The notes under the pieces: model-generated | Told to the model about the DNA's origin: nothing | Database searches by the model: none | The model's input: only the letters and a program-made list of their open reading frames with translations | Translations under genes and position numbers: made by a program | Part shown: in pieces, positions 8,617-18,300 of the stretch | Numbering within the stretch: position 1 is the stretch's first letter | Layout of the letters: every line of letters begins with the position of its first letter | Source: a virus | Direction: 5' to 3' (one strand) | Virus record (IMG/VR): IMGVR_UViG_3300036770_001780 | Span: 30,361-94,360 of that record | DNA: 64,000 bases

Positions 8617-9453
8617 ATGGCAGTAAATAGCTTCGATGATATTTTGAATAGCTTAGTTTCAGACGCAGATGACCGTGAATCGCTTGAGACTTTATCAAAT
8701 AAGTATCCAGAAATCAAAAATGGATGGCTTCGACAGTCCGACTATTCGCGCAAGCTGGATTCATTCCGTGATACGGAGAAGAAAGTGGAGGCGTGGAACA
8801 AGTGGGCAGAAGAAAACTGGGATGCGGAAAACAACGCTCCTAAGATGGAAATCTACTGGCGCAATAAAGCACAGGAACTAGAATCAAGGACGGATACAGA
8901 CATGACATTTGATGAGATCAAGAACTTCACTGAAGGCTTTCTGACTGAACGTGGTGTAATGACCAAGACTGATTTGGAATCGGCCATCAACAGCAAGGCC
9001 CAAGAGATTGATAAGGGCTTCCAAGGCTCCGCTTATTTCTCGGCGGTAATTGCTGAAAAGACAGCCGAACATATTCACGAATTTGGCAAGCCACTGAAGG
9101 TTCGGGAGTTCATCTCGAAGCTAGGCGAATACGGGACGAACGATCTTGATTCGGCCTATGACCGCTATGTTGCCGAAGAGCGGAAGTCACGCGAAGAGCG
9201 GCAGATGGAAGAAAAGATCGAGCGGATTCGTAATGAAGAACGCGAAAAGGCAAAGCAAGAGGTTTTGGCTCAGCTTCCCAATTCGGGTGGTTTACCGATT
9301 GACCAGGGTGAGCCTGCAACGGGACATTTTGAAGCTCGGGTACGTTCAGTAGGACAGCCAGATGCGGCAGAAAAGGCCAGCCTTGGTGACGGAACCCTAG
9401 CTCAAATCGCAGCACAGGCTTATAGGAAACAACAACTTGGGATCACGGAATAA
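8617..9453 (+). CDS. capsid scaffold protein (candidate)
   Basis: 278 aa from ATG 8617; the frame also has TTG starts at 8602 and 8605. The sequence is Glu/Lys-rich and mostly helical, with a strong coiled coil around residues 190-230 (repeated EERKSREERQMEEKIERIR-type pattern). The C-terminal region is Gly/Pro-bearing and ends in a short basic helix. Size, charge, helicity and position immediately before the major capsid gene fit an internal scaffold. No protease motif is visible. Confidence 0.65.
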   Translation: MAVNSFDDILNSLVSDADDRESLETLSNKYPEIKNGWLRQSDYSRKLDSFRDTEKKVEAWNKWAEENWDAENNAPKMEIYWRNKAQELESRTDTDMTFDEIKNFTEGFLTERGVMTKTDLESAINSKAQEIDKGFQGSAYFSAVIAEKTAEHIHEFGKPLKVREFISKLGEYGTNDLDSAYDRYVAEERKSREERQMEEKIERIRNEEREKAKQEVLAQLPNSGGLPIDQGEPATGHFEARVRSVGQPDAAEKASLGDGTLAQIAAQAYRKQQLGITE

Positions 9454-9502
9454 CTCACAAGTGAGTGTTCTTGGTTCCCGGTAATTTCTCAAAGAGGAAA
9501 TC

Positions 9503-10576
9503 ATGGCACTTACTTATAACGATATCAATGCGATCACTACTCAGCACATCGTCCCAAAGACGACTGACGTGATCTTTAAGAACGATCCACTGTTCGTTCG
9601 GCTTATGTCGAAGAACAAGATCAACTTCGAGGGCGGTCTGTTCATTCAGCGTCCTATCATGTTCGCGGAACTAGCTAACGGGTTTTTCGCTCGTGGCGAC
9701 CAGTTCGACACCGGCTATCGCCAGACCGATACGGCTTTCTCGGTGAACATGAAGTTTGGCTACGTCAACGTAACCCTGCTCGGCACCGACGACGTTCTGA
9801 ACCGTGGCCCGGAAGCTGCCTTCTCCATCGTGGAGAGCAAGATGGCAAACGCTTCTCTCACCATGGCGAAGCTTCTCGGCACGACTGTTTACCAGGACGG
9901 CCAAGGCGTTCTCTCCGGCACGAAGTCTCTCGATGGCCTTCTGGCCTGGGTTGACGACGGCAGCACGGTGACCAGCGGTACTGGCGGTACGAACTACACG
10001 ACCGTAACCGACGTTCGTCGTTCTTTCGCGGCTGTTGGCGGCATCACCCGTGCCGACATCGTGGCTGGCCCCAGCTCCGGTGACGCAACGACCTACGCTC
10101 AGGTAAACGGCATCAACGCCTACACCAATCGGTACGTTGATTCGTTCACCCTCAACGTTCTAAACAACGCCTACGGCTTTGCATGGTTCGGAGCTGACCA
10201 GCCCGACCTTCTGGTTTGCACCCAAGGCGCTTACAACCGGATTTGGAACAGCACCATCTCCAATCAGCGTTACATGCGTGCCGATAGCGACCTTGCTAAG
10301 GTTGGCATCCAGTCCTTCCAGTTCAACGCGGCAGATGTCACCATCTCCAAGTACCTGAACGACGTGGCTGGCTCCACCTACGGCGTCATCCTCGGCCTGA
10401 ACACGAACTACATGGAACTCTATGTTTCCGCAAACAAGAAGTTCCAGTTCGGATTCACCGGCTTCAAGGAAGCACAGAACACCATCGACGTGAGCGGTCA
10501 GTTTATGTTCGCAGGCAACTTGGTCGTCCCCAGCCCTCGCACATCATTCAAGTTGACTGGCACGGGCATCGCCTAA
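9503..10576 (+). CDS. major capsid protein
   Basis: 357 aa. It follows the scaffold candidate, has a strong AGAGGAAATC leader, and shows codon choice that is more C-ending and uniform than its neighbours, as expected for a very highly expressed protein. The N-terminus (IVPKTTDVIFKNDPLFVRLM) resembles coat proteins of short-tailed environmental phages. Beta-rich central and C-terminal segments (residues about 80-350) fit an HK97-type fold, though the fold itself is inferred. A GC-rich hairpin follows the gene. Confidence 0.88.
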   Translation: MALTYNDINAITTQHIVPKTTDVIFKNDPLFVRLMSKNKINFEGGLFIQRPIMFAELANGFFARGDQFDTGYRQTDTAFSVNMKFGYVNVTLLGTDDVLNRGPEAAFSIVESKMANASLTMAKLLGTTVYQDGQGVLSGTKSLDGLLAWVDDGSTVTSGTGGTNYTTVTDVRRSFAAVGGITRADIVAGPSSGDATTYAQVNGINAYTNRYVDSFTLNVLNNAYGFAWFGADQPDLLVCTQGAYNRIWNSTISNQRYMRADSDLAKVGIQSFQFNAADVTISKYLNDVAGSTYGVILGLNTNYMELYVSANKKFQFGFTGFKEAQNTIDVSGQFMFAGNLVVPSPRTSFKLTGTGIA

Positions 10577-10597
10577 GTCGTTTGAAATCAACGGGAT

Positions 10598-10622
10598 GGG
10601 GTGGTCGCTATTCGGCCACCCC
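10598..10622 (+). terminator. stem-loop after the capsid gene
   Basis: GGGGTGG at 10598-10604 pairs with CCACCCC at 10616-10622 around an 11-base loop, 21 bases after the capsid stop. No T-tract follows, so this may be a partial terminator or an mRNA 3'-end stabiliser rather than a strong rho-independent terminator. Confidence 0.55.
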
Positions 10623-10666
10623 ACTAAAGCCTAAAAGAACTCAAGAAAAGAAAAGGAAAATTCAAC

Positions 10667-11035
10667 ATGCTAGGTAATCGCGCACTTCAAGCTGGCGTAA
10701 CTAACGTCACGGGCGCTGCCGGTGGCCGAACTCTCGGCTACAACGTGACTGAAGGCAACATTTATCCCTGTGATCTTCTGACTGTATCCACTTCCGGTAC
10801 GGCCACGATCACTCTCCCCTCCATCGCAGTTCCGCAGTATGGTGGACTTGGCATCGGCGACTCTCAGGTTCTTCGTGTCCTGAACCTCGCCGCCCAGTCT
10901 GTTATTCTTGCGGCTGCTTCCGGTGATTCCATCGTCGGAAAGCACGCTTCTTCGGCTACCATCGCCCAAAATGCCGCCGCAACCTGCGTCAGCAAGGCGA
11001 CTAGCGCGACCGCTGGCGTTTGGTACACGTTCTAA
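10667..11035 (+). CDS. head decoration-like protein
   Basis: 122 aa, Ala/Thr/Val-rich, small-residue beta pattern with no charge-rich helix. It lies directly after the capsid gene, has an AAAGGAAAATTC leader, shares the capsid gene's high-expression codon style, and is bracketed by GC-rich hairpins. These point to an abundant surface protein such as a head decoration or fibre protein. No specific family recognised. Confidence 0.6.
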   Translation: MLGNRALQAGVTNVTGAAGGRTLGYNVTEGNIYPCDLLTVSTSGTATITLPSIAVPQYGGLGIGDSQVLRVLNLAAQSVILAAASGDSIVGKHASSATIAQNAAATCVSKATSATAGVWYTF

Positions 11036-11038
11036 AAA

Positions 11039-11061
11039 CCGGGAGGGGATAACCCTCCCGG
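11039..11061 (+). terminator. perfect 9-bp hairpin after the decoration gene
   Basis: CCGGGAGGG (11039-11047), loop GATAA, CCCTCCCGG (11053-11061). It is placed three bases after the stop at 11033-11035. No T-run follows, but the very stable stem suggests transcript termination or protection of the upstream mRNA, giving the capsid and decoration genes a different dosage from the tail genes. Confidence 0.6.
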
Positions 11062-11076
11062 CCCAACTATATCACT

Positions 11077-12240
11077 ATGGCTATTCAACAGCAGTACACT
11101 ACATCATTAGGTGAATTAGTTGGGCGCATTAGAGCGATTAAGCCCAATCTGCCGCCGACCGTGGCGCAGGATTTCATTAACGACAGGATTAGGCTTATCC
11201 TAGACCGTCAGCCTTGCTGGTCTGGGAACTTTGAAGAGACCATCCTGTACGTGCCGACCCCATATAACGCCGGTTCTATCAACTTCACTCAGAACAGTAG
11301 AGTGATTAACGGTTCCGGCATGACTTGGCCTGTAAACGACGTAGTAAACACAACTATTCCCGCTGGGGTATTACGGCCTGGATTCCAGACCGTGACCCCG
11401 GCGTCTATGGCAGGCATTACGGCGGACACTTACTTATACGTGGACGCAGGCGGAACGCCGGAGATTGTATCCGTCATCTACGTTGGCCCTACTTCATTCA
11501 CGGCCATATTTAACTACGCTCATTCGGCTGGATGCACGGCAACGTCAAGTTCTTTAGCTGGTCGTCAAGTGCGATGCGGGAACACTTTCCCTATATTTAC
11601 CATCGAGGCGGTAGTCTCCAGTACTCAAGCCATTCTCGACATGGAATGGAAAGCTACTGCACAATCGGGAGTAGCTTACACGATCCGGCAGATGTACTAT
11701 ACAGTTGCTCCTGACATCAAGATGCTTAGCGCGGTGGTAGACCAAGCCCAAGGCATTCCTCCTTTAAGGATTGATGTTCCTATTACAGAGATCAACCGAA
11801 TCGACCCTCAGCGAGTTTCCACAGGATACCCACAGATACTAGCCAACCGTGGGACCAATGCAAATGGTAATATGCAGTGGGAGATTTGGCCTTCCCCGCA
11901 AGAGGAGCGCCAGTTAAGAGTCTTCTATTTCAAGCAGCCTCCAAAGCTAACGACAGAGGGGGATAGGATTCCAGCTTTCATGAATCCTACTGTATTGTTT
12001 TACGGAGCGATGGCAGATGCTTATCGGATAAAGATCGGCCCGGACGATGCCTTCTACGACCCACGGGCATCTCGTGATTACGAGCAGAAGTTCGAGGCCG
12101 CCTATCTTGACATGGCCCAGGCCGACAATGAGAAATTACAGCAGCAGTTCGTGACTCGCGGCGCTGGTTCAGGTATGCCTGGAGGCGCTGACTGGAACCG
12201 CTCTCACTCAATCGACGCACTGATGTACTCTAGCTACTAA
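11077..12240 (+). CDS. head-tail adaptor / tail-tube-like protein
   Basis: 387 aa. The N-terminal helices (LGELVGRIRAIKPNLPPTVA followed by DFINDRIRLILDR) have the pattern found in phage adaptor proteins of the P22 gp4/T7 gp11 type: a short helix, then an IND-x-hydrophobic helix. The middle is beta-rich with Gly/Thr (about residues 55-200), and the C-terminus is helical (LFYGAMADAYRIKIG and on). Its place after the capsid genes supports a connector between portal and tail. Two further genes nearby look like divergent relatives. Confidence 0.6.
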   Translation: MAIQQQYTTSLGELVGRIRAIKPNLPPTVAQDFINDRIRLILDRQPCWSGNFEETILYVPTPYNAGSINFTQNSRVINGSGMTWPVNDVVNTTIPAGVLRPGFQTVTPASMAGITADTYLYVDAGGTPEIVSVIYVGPTSFTAIFNYAHSAGCTATSSSLAGRQVRCGNTFPIFTIEAVVSSTQAILDMEWKATAQSGVAYTIRQMYYTVAPDIKMLSAVVDQAQGIPPLRIDVPITEINRIDPQRVSTGYPQILANRGTNANGNMQWEIWPSPQEERQLRVFYFKQPPKLTTEGDRIPAFMNPTVLFYGAMADAYRIKIGPDDAFYDPRASRDYEQKFEAAYLDMAQADNEKLQQQFVTRGAGSGMPGGADWNRSHSIDALMYSSY

Positions 12241-12250
12241 AGGATTAACC

Positions 12251-12478
12251 ATGGATCGCCAATACGAAAAGTACCGACACCCTGTATCAACCGCTATCGA
12301 GGTGGATGCTTACAACCCAGTGACTAGTCCTGACCCTTGGGTTCGTGGTAATCACGTCATGAACGGATATTCGGACTTCGACTTCAGTAAGAAGGCGGTT
12401 GATAATTACGGATACCCAGAGCCTTGCAACGGCGCTGGCTTAATCGTGACTGATAGCCGTATTAAGGGCAAGAAGTAA
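12251..12478 (+). CDS. hypothetical small protein
   Basis: 75 aa, hydrophilic, rich in Tyr, Asp and Asn, with a basic end (DSRIKGKK). An AAAGGATTAACC leader precedes the ATG. It is sandwiched between two adaptor-like genes in the same direction with very short gaps. No motif recognised. Confidence 0.65.
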   Translation: MDRQYEKYRHPVSTAIEVDAYNPVTSPDPWVRGNHVMNGYSDFDFSKKAVDNYGYPEPCNGAGLIVTDSRIKGKK

Positions 12479-12483
12479 TCTGA

Positions 12484-13140
12484 ATGTCCCGATTAACTCT
12501 TGCTGACATGAAGGACCAAGTTTACTCTCGCTTAGAGAGTAATACCTTGATGTATTCAGGCCAAGAGGTAACGGATGCTATCAACGACGCTATCAGAACT
12601 CTGAACATGCTGTGCGGGTGGTATCAGAAGACTTTTTCTGTTCCTGGAGGCGGATTGACTGTTGCCGGTAGAGTGATCTACGACACGCCAGAAGAGATAC
12701 TATTTCCTCAGAGAGTTGTTTGGGCCGGTAAGGTACTAGAGAAGTCGCCTCTCAGCCAGACAAGTAATGAATGGCCTACATGGATGAAGGACACCTCCGA
12801 TAACACCGGGACGCCTACTTCCAGGTGGATCCCAATTGGCATAACCAAGTTTGCCATCCACCCGGCAGACTCTTTAGGCGGCGCGACACTCCAAGTGACC
12901 GGGATATCCAATCCGGAAATCCTCGTAAACGATTCCGATATCGCCTATATTCCAAAGGAAGGCGTGACCGCTGTCGTTGACTACGCCGCACATGCGGTAC
13001 AATGCAAGATGCAGGGTATGCCTTTCATGCAGTCTCTTGGCATGTATCGAAACTTTGAATCCCTGATGAAACTGAATAAGTACTGGTCTAGCTACAGACA
13101 GCCAAACCTTTACTACGACGAACAATCACCTAGCAAGTAA
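12484..13140 (+). CDS. adaptor-like tail/connector protein
   Basis: 218 aa. It opens with a helix (LTLADMKDQVYSRLESN) followed by a second containing VTDAINDAIRTLNMLCGWYQ, matching the IND-type adaptor pattern of its upstream neighbour. A beta-rich middle and a helical YAAHAVQCKMQGMPFMQ end follow. I infer a second connector or tail-completion subunit. Confidence 0.55.
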   Translation: MSRLTLADMKDQVYSRLESNTLMYSGQEVTDAINDAIRTLNMLCGWYQKTFSVPGGGLTVAGRVIYDTPEEILFPQRVVWAGKVLEKSPLSQTSNEWPTWMKDTSDNTGTPTSRWIPIGITKFAIHPADSLGGATLQVTGISNPEILVNDSDIAYIPKEGVTAVVDYAAHAVQCKMQGMPFMQSLGMYRNFESLMKLNKYWSSYRQPNLYYDEQSPSK

Positions 13141-13150
13141 GGAATACAAG

Positions 13151-13516
13151 ATGTTTAACATGACGCGAGTTCGCAATTTCTTCTCGAACCTCATCGGGAA
13201 GGTTTGGAATAACAAAAATCTAGCCAACAGCCTCAACTACGTCGAGAACCTGATCCCGAAGGTCGGGCCGTTTATCGAGATTGCTGGCGATATCATCATT
13301 GGACTAACGCCTACTCAACTCGACGACGCAGGCTGGCTGCTGATCAAGTCTAACTATCCGAAGTTGTTTAACGGCGAGCCTCTCGACGACGACACCAAGA
13401 AGCTGTATGCCCTTGGGATCGCTACTGACTTAATCCAGCAGCGGTTCCCGGAGGTCTCTACCACCGTTGCACGCACTGCCGCCCAAATGGCCTACCTGCT
13501 AACTAAGGCAAAGTGA
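13151..13516 (+). CDS. hypothetical virion-cluster protein
   Basis: 121 aa. The first half contains a moderately hydrophobic stretch (VGPFIEIAGDIIIGLTPTQL, about residues 38-57), followed by a helical, acidic second half. It ends overlapping the GTG start of the next gene (GTGA), so the two are probably translationally coupled. No family recognised. Confidence 0.65.
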   Translation: MFNMTRVRNFFSNLIGKVWNNKNLANSLNYVENLIPKVGPFIEIAGDIIIGLTPTQLDDAGWLLIKSNYPKLFNGEPLDDDTKKLYALGIATDLIQQRFPEVSTTVARTAAQMAYLLTKAK

Positions 13517-14202
13517 ACAACTGCATCCAAGTCGCTCGTTTGCTCATGTATACATCGGCAGTAGTTCTCCTATCCTGTCTTTCCTATCAGTCTATCCACC
13601 TTCCTAGGTCGGTTGAGCCGCGCATATCTCAATTAGCAGAGCGGTTGGACGCCAGGGATAGACAGGTTGAACGCCTTCTGAAGCACGCTGAAGACGTGAT
13701 GGAGGACAACTACTGGACTACGAAGGCAAACATTGAGACGACAGCCGTGATACTCAGGGACGTAGCGGAGATAACGGGTTCCGTTAGGCGTGAAATCCCT
13801 GAGTTGATCGGTGCCGTCAAGGAACTAAAGGCACTCTCTAGTTCCGTAAGGGAAGACGTATCTTTACTGGCCGATGGCGGTGCTAAGGCGTTGGTTGCGA
13901 CCGCTGGGCTGGCGGAAGAGCTTGAGTCTTTAACTGAAGAATTGTCAGTTCAGATTAGGACCGGATCCCCGAAGGTCTTCCAAACGATTGAAAGAGTAGA
14001 TCAGTTAGTACTCGATATAGACAAGCATGTAAGCAACCCTGATGTATATGCTTTAGTTAATAACGCCAAGGAGATTAGCGGGAGCGCGGCCGAGATTGCC
14101 AAGACCACAGATGTAGTCACTCGACCGTTGAGGGAGAAGGCAAAGCTAATCAAAACGATCTTACTGCGAATCGCTGGCATGATCCGGATACAGCCGTTCT
14201 AA
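13513..14202 (+). CDS. membrane-anchored coiled-coil protein, possible lipoprotein
   Basis: 229 aa. A hydrophobic N-terminus with Arg9 and a LLSC sequence ending at C22 could be a lipoprotein signal; otherwise residues 10-28 would be a signal anchor. The rest is a long, mostly helical coiled coil with repeated hydrophobic spacing (about 40-210), ending in a basic helix. The start is GTG at 13513 overlapping the upstream TGA. An envelope-spanning role during entry or lysis (spanin-like) is possible but unproven. Confidence 0.65.
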   Translation: MNNCIQVARLLMYTSAVVLLSCLSYQSIHLPRSVEPRISQLAERLDARDRQVERLLKHAEDVMEDNYWTTKANIETTAVILRDVAEITGSVRREIPELIGAVKELKALSSSVREDVSLLADGGAKALVATAGLAEELESLTEELSVQIRTGSPKVFQTIERVDQLVLDIDKHVSNPDVYALVNNAKEISGSAAEIAKTTDVVTRPLREKAKLIKTILLRIAGMIRIQPF

Positions 14203-14244
14203 CCTTTTCATTGATATTCGAACACTCAGGCCAATAGAATTGAA

Positions 14245-15063
14245 TTGATGGCTATCAGTGTCAGGAAGCTATATCAAGAGGTATGCGACGTTCTTTTAGA
14301 GCCATCCGCTCTTACGGGCGATACTGTGTCAAACGACGACTTCCTTGATATATTAAACGACTCTCTCAGGGACTTTCTCCAGTCTTCTGAGTGCTATAAG
14401 AAGATAGACCATAACCTGCTCGTCGCTGGGACCAGGGTTTACGAAAACGATTACTTCGTAAACCAGCCGACTCACTTGTACGCCGATGAGGATAATCTAT
14501 ACAGGAGTTCTGGCAACTACTGGGATAACTCAGACTACAGGTGGCAACTTGATCCCAATGGAATACCGGCAGAGTGGAGAAATGACCAAGTTCAAGAAAA
14601 CCAAGTCGAGATCAGGCCAGCGCCATCTTGGTCTGGCAATAGCGTAACTTGCTCAACTGGTCTGTACGGGACTATCTCATCGGTGAGCGGCGTAGTTGAT
14701 TTTGACATAACTGTATCCGCCCCTTTGTATGGAACGATTTCATCTACTTACACTGGCCCGGTGTATACAGATGTTACCTCTCCTATGGCCGGGACGATTG
14801 CGGCCTTACTGTGCTCGGCGACAAACCTCACCCAGATATTCACATACACTCTCGAAAGGGAGATTACTAGTCTTGATGACTATATCCCAGATATCCAAGA
14901 CACATTTAAGCCGTATATCAAGTTCATGATCCTGTCTCGCATATTTGGCATGGATGGCGAAGTAAAAAATACAACCCTTCAGAAGTACTACCTGAACAGG
15001 TCTCAAGAGGCCGTTCGCATACTACGCGCCGTAGCGCAAGAAATCCTACTAGAGGTCGCATAA
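14245..15063 (+). CDS. adaptor-like protein with Ser/Thr/Gly-rich insertion
   Basis: 272 aa. The N-terminus (SVRKLYQEVCDVLLEPSAL, then DFLDILNDSLRDFLQ) repeats the two-helix pattern of the genes at 11077 and 12484, and the C-terminus is helical. The middle contains two near-identical beta units, LYGTISSVSG and LYGTISSTYTG, then PMAGTIAAL. I infer a third divergent adaptor or tail-completion protein. It ends in TAATG, overlapping the next start. Confidence 0.55.
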   Translation: MMAISVRKLYQEVCDVLLEPSALTGDTVSNDDFLDILNDSLRDFLQSSECYKKIDHNLLVAGTRVYENDYFVNQPTHLYADEDNLYRSSGNYWDNSDYRWQLDPNGIPAEWRNDQVQENQVEIRPAPSWSGNSVTCSTGLYGTISSVSGVVDFDITVSAPLYGTISSTYTGPVYTDVTSPMAGTIAALLCSATNLTQIFTYTLEREITSLDDYIPDIQDTFKPYIKFMILSRIFGMDGEVKNTTLQKYYLNRSQEAVRILRAVAQEILLEVA

Positions 15064-15326
15064 TGCCTTCTTCGGTCACGATTACCCCTCGCAAGCTTTT
15101 CAAGGAAGACTTGCAGTTGACTACCAGCCCTAATGCCGCTACGTCTAACCAGACCGTGCTTGGCCTTGGTTCGGTCGCTCTCAATCCGATTGACGCAGTT
15201 CTTTACTCTGCCTTTATCCAAGCCGCAGACGACCAAGCAGCTCATAACGCAGGAGTTGACAAAGGATATCTCTACTACAATACATCTACCAGTAAGCTGA
15301 AGACCCAGATGACCCACGGCAACTAA
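15063..15326 (+). CDS. hypothetical small structural-cluster protein
   Basis: 87 aa, Ala/Thr/Ser-rich, starting inside the previous stop (TAATG). It contains an alternating Ala/Asp segment (AAHNAGVDKGYLYYNTSTSKL) near the C-terminus. Wedged between an adaptor-like gene and the large tail gene, it is probably a tail component. No family recognised. Confidence 0.65.
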   Translation: MPSSVTITPRKLFKEDLQLTTSPNAATSNQTVLGLGSVALNPIDAVLYSAFIQAADDQAAHNAGVDKGYLYYNTSTSKLKTQMTHGN

Positions 15327-15328
15327 TC

Positions 15329-18300
15329 ATGGCTCAAAACGTAACGCAGAGATTCCCATTTTCAAATAAAGGTGTCGTTCAAAAGATCGACATCAACCAA
15401 CTGCAAGATGGTCAGTACTCATTCCTTTTGAATACTGTTTCCGAGCAGGAGGGGTCTCTGTCTCCTCGTTACGGACATCTTAATCTGACTGGTTCTTGGC
15501 CTAGCGGGACTCCGGCTTACGCAACTTCACTCCATGTATCCCAAATAGGAGCCACGTCAACTCCGACGTTTTTTCTTTCTGAAGGCACTAATATATACCG
15601 CAAGATCGGACCTTCGGGAAACTACGAACTGATAGCTTACAATGTATCTACCTCAAACAAGCGACCCGGCATAGCTACGTACAAAACAGATCAAGTCGGA
15701 ACAACCGGCATGACTTATATCGCCACAGGGTATAATGCATATCCTGGCGGCGACTACACAAGGGGGATGATCCGCAATAACGGCGTTGCTGCATCGACCG
15801 CTAAGTACTGGGGTATAATCCCGCCAGCCAAGCCAGCCTTGATTACGCCCAGCACTATGACTATCAAGGATATAGTCGTGACTGGATCTTCCGGCACTAT
15901 CAACTTGGCTAATAATCGCGCTACAAACAACATCGCAAGCGCCACTGAAGAGCCTTCAGGTTCTAAGTTCTGGAAGATAACATTGTCTGGATCTCCAAGC
16001 CCCCAATGGCTCCCTGGCGTATATATCACGGATGGATCCGGGCAGGCGTCTGTCATAGAGAAGGTTGACAAGAACGGAGTCGTTTACGCTTACTTCGCCA
16101 ATCAGCCAACTACATCCATCACGGCAAAGGAAACCGCTACTATTACAGCCTCTAGTGCGGGTGTTCCCTTTTCTGTGTCTTCTGCGACATTTTCACCCCT
16201 TGTTGACTTGTCATTTGGGCAACAAAACGAGGACGAGGGGTATATCAGCGACGACACAGTTGCCTTGTCCTTTTATACCCAGTACCCTGAGAGGATATAC
16301 GACATCAGGCTTAGGTTGTACGTATCGAATGATGACTACTATGAGAAGGCTATCTCTCCGGGGGAGGCTCAAAATCTCCAAAACGCAGCCACGTCAAACT
16401 CCACAACAGACCCAGACAACCCAGAAGCCGCTTCAGAACTATGGAACTACGGCAGGGCGCTAGAGTCTAATGACTACACTATCCCTACAGGAGTAAAGAT
16501 TAACTACGACCAGACTCAAGCCGGGTTGAACCCAGCGTTCCTTACGCCATCAAAATCTGGCGTCGGAGGGTGGAGTCAGGTAGAGATATCCAAGCGGTCA
16601 TTCGTAGCCGTTGGCGGCTCCGGCAGTCCTGTAGACGGATCCGGAAGACTTAGCTGGGCTAATATCACGAAAGTCGAAGTGCTAGTCCGCCCGGTACTAG
16701 CTACCGATGTAGTGTCTTTCAAGCTAGGCGCAATCTTCGCTTACGGCGGCAAGGGTATTAACTCGAACTACAACGCAAAGCTAACTCCTTATCGCTATGT
16801 CTACACGTACAAGAATAGTGCTACAGGAGCAGAGAGCAATCCCTCTATCGAGATGGTTCCGGAAAACGGTCTAAACCTAATCCGGCAGGGCATTAACGTG
16901 AACATGCTCGGAATAGACCAGACGGACACGCAAAGCTTCAGTTCTGAAGTGGATAAGATTTATGTGTATAGGTCTGGAGGTTCGTTTGTTGACGGATTCT
17001 ACCGGCGAGTAGGTATTATCAATAACGTTGATGCCGGGGCAGTGAATTTCATAGATACCGCTGACGATATCTCGATTGCGGGAGCGCCTATTGCGGAGTT
17101 CGACAACGATGCTCCCGTTACTTCTGATATAGGCTTCGAGTATCGAGCAAAAACGAGCGGCGCTATAACCAGGAATGTCTTGTCAACCATCACACTTACT
17201 GACATCACATACCCTGGTGGCGGCGATTTAAGGTCTATCCTTACCCCCGGAACGGTAGTAAATATCGGAGGTGCTTCCGATCTAGCCACCGCTGCCAACA
17301 CAACAGGCAAGCAAGAGTCCTGCATCGTTCTCTCTGTTGGCGCTTCTTCTTTTACGACCTATACTCAGTACGATCACGTAACCGGGGAATACATTACATG
17401 GGATACCAACGCCGGTAAATCCTGCGATGTGCTCTGCTCCGCTCTTAACCGCATGTGGGTATCTGGAGACACGGCCAACCCGCATATTCTGTATTCGTCA
17501 AAGACGGGAAGGCCGGAATCATTTCCGGTGATTAACGAGATAACTGGTAATCCTCACGTAATAGCAGTATCATCTCCTGATAATCCGATAAACGGCATTG
17601 CTGAGTTCAATAGCGAGATTGTCTGCCTGTGCCAGAACGGGATCTATACTGTAAGGCTCGACAACGGAAGGCTCATTGGGCCGTTCAAGACTCCAGCTAA
17701 TAGAGGGCTAGTGCTCAAGCACGCATGGGGATACGTCGATAACGAGATATGGTTCCTTAGTAACGACGGCATCTACGCTTGGGGCGGCGGATCGGTACGG
17801 AAGGTTACATTTGCGATTGACTTCATCTTTAACCGAAAGAAAGTTAACGATATCGCCTTTTTCGACCGAAGCAACTCTACATATTACCCGCTTTGCAATA
17901 TCCAACAAAAGAACAATGAGGTGTTTTTCAACTACATCAACTCGGATGGCTGGTTCTTTATCCTTCGATACAATCTCTTGTTTGACCGATGGAGCCTTGA
18001 CGAGGTGTACGATCCAGCTCAGTTGCAATACCCAAACGGAGAGTCTACCAGAAACGGAATCAACCTAAGGCCGACAGCTATAACTGCACTTGCGGCGGAG
18101 AAGGCAAGTGGTAAATTGTATGCGTCTAAGACGATAGCCACAGGAGACTGGAACGACCCAGGCGGTGCTTCTTTTGGGATGTCCTTAATCGACTACGACG
18201 AAGTTTCCACCTATACCGATAACGGAGAGCCAATCTACTATCAAGCGGAAACAAAGTTCTACGACATGGGCGCTGCCTTGGTGAAAAAGAACTTCACCGA

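Noticed and set aside
9453-9466. ACTCAC-AA-GTGAGT inverted repeat before the capsid gene
   Set aside because: Loop of two bases is sterically poor and no T-tract follows; not enough for a terminator or operator call.
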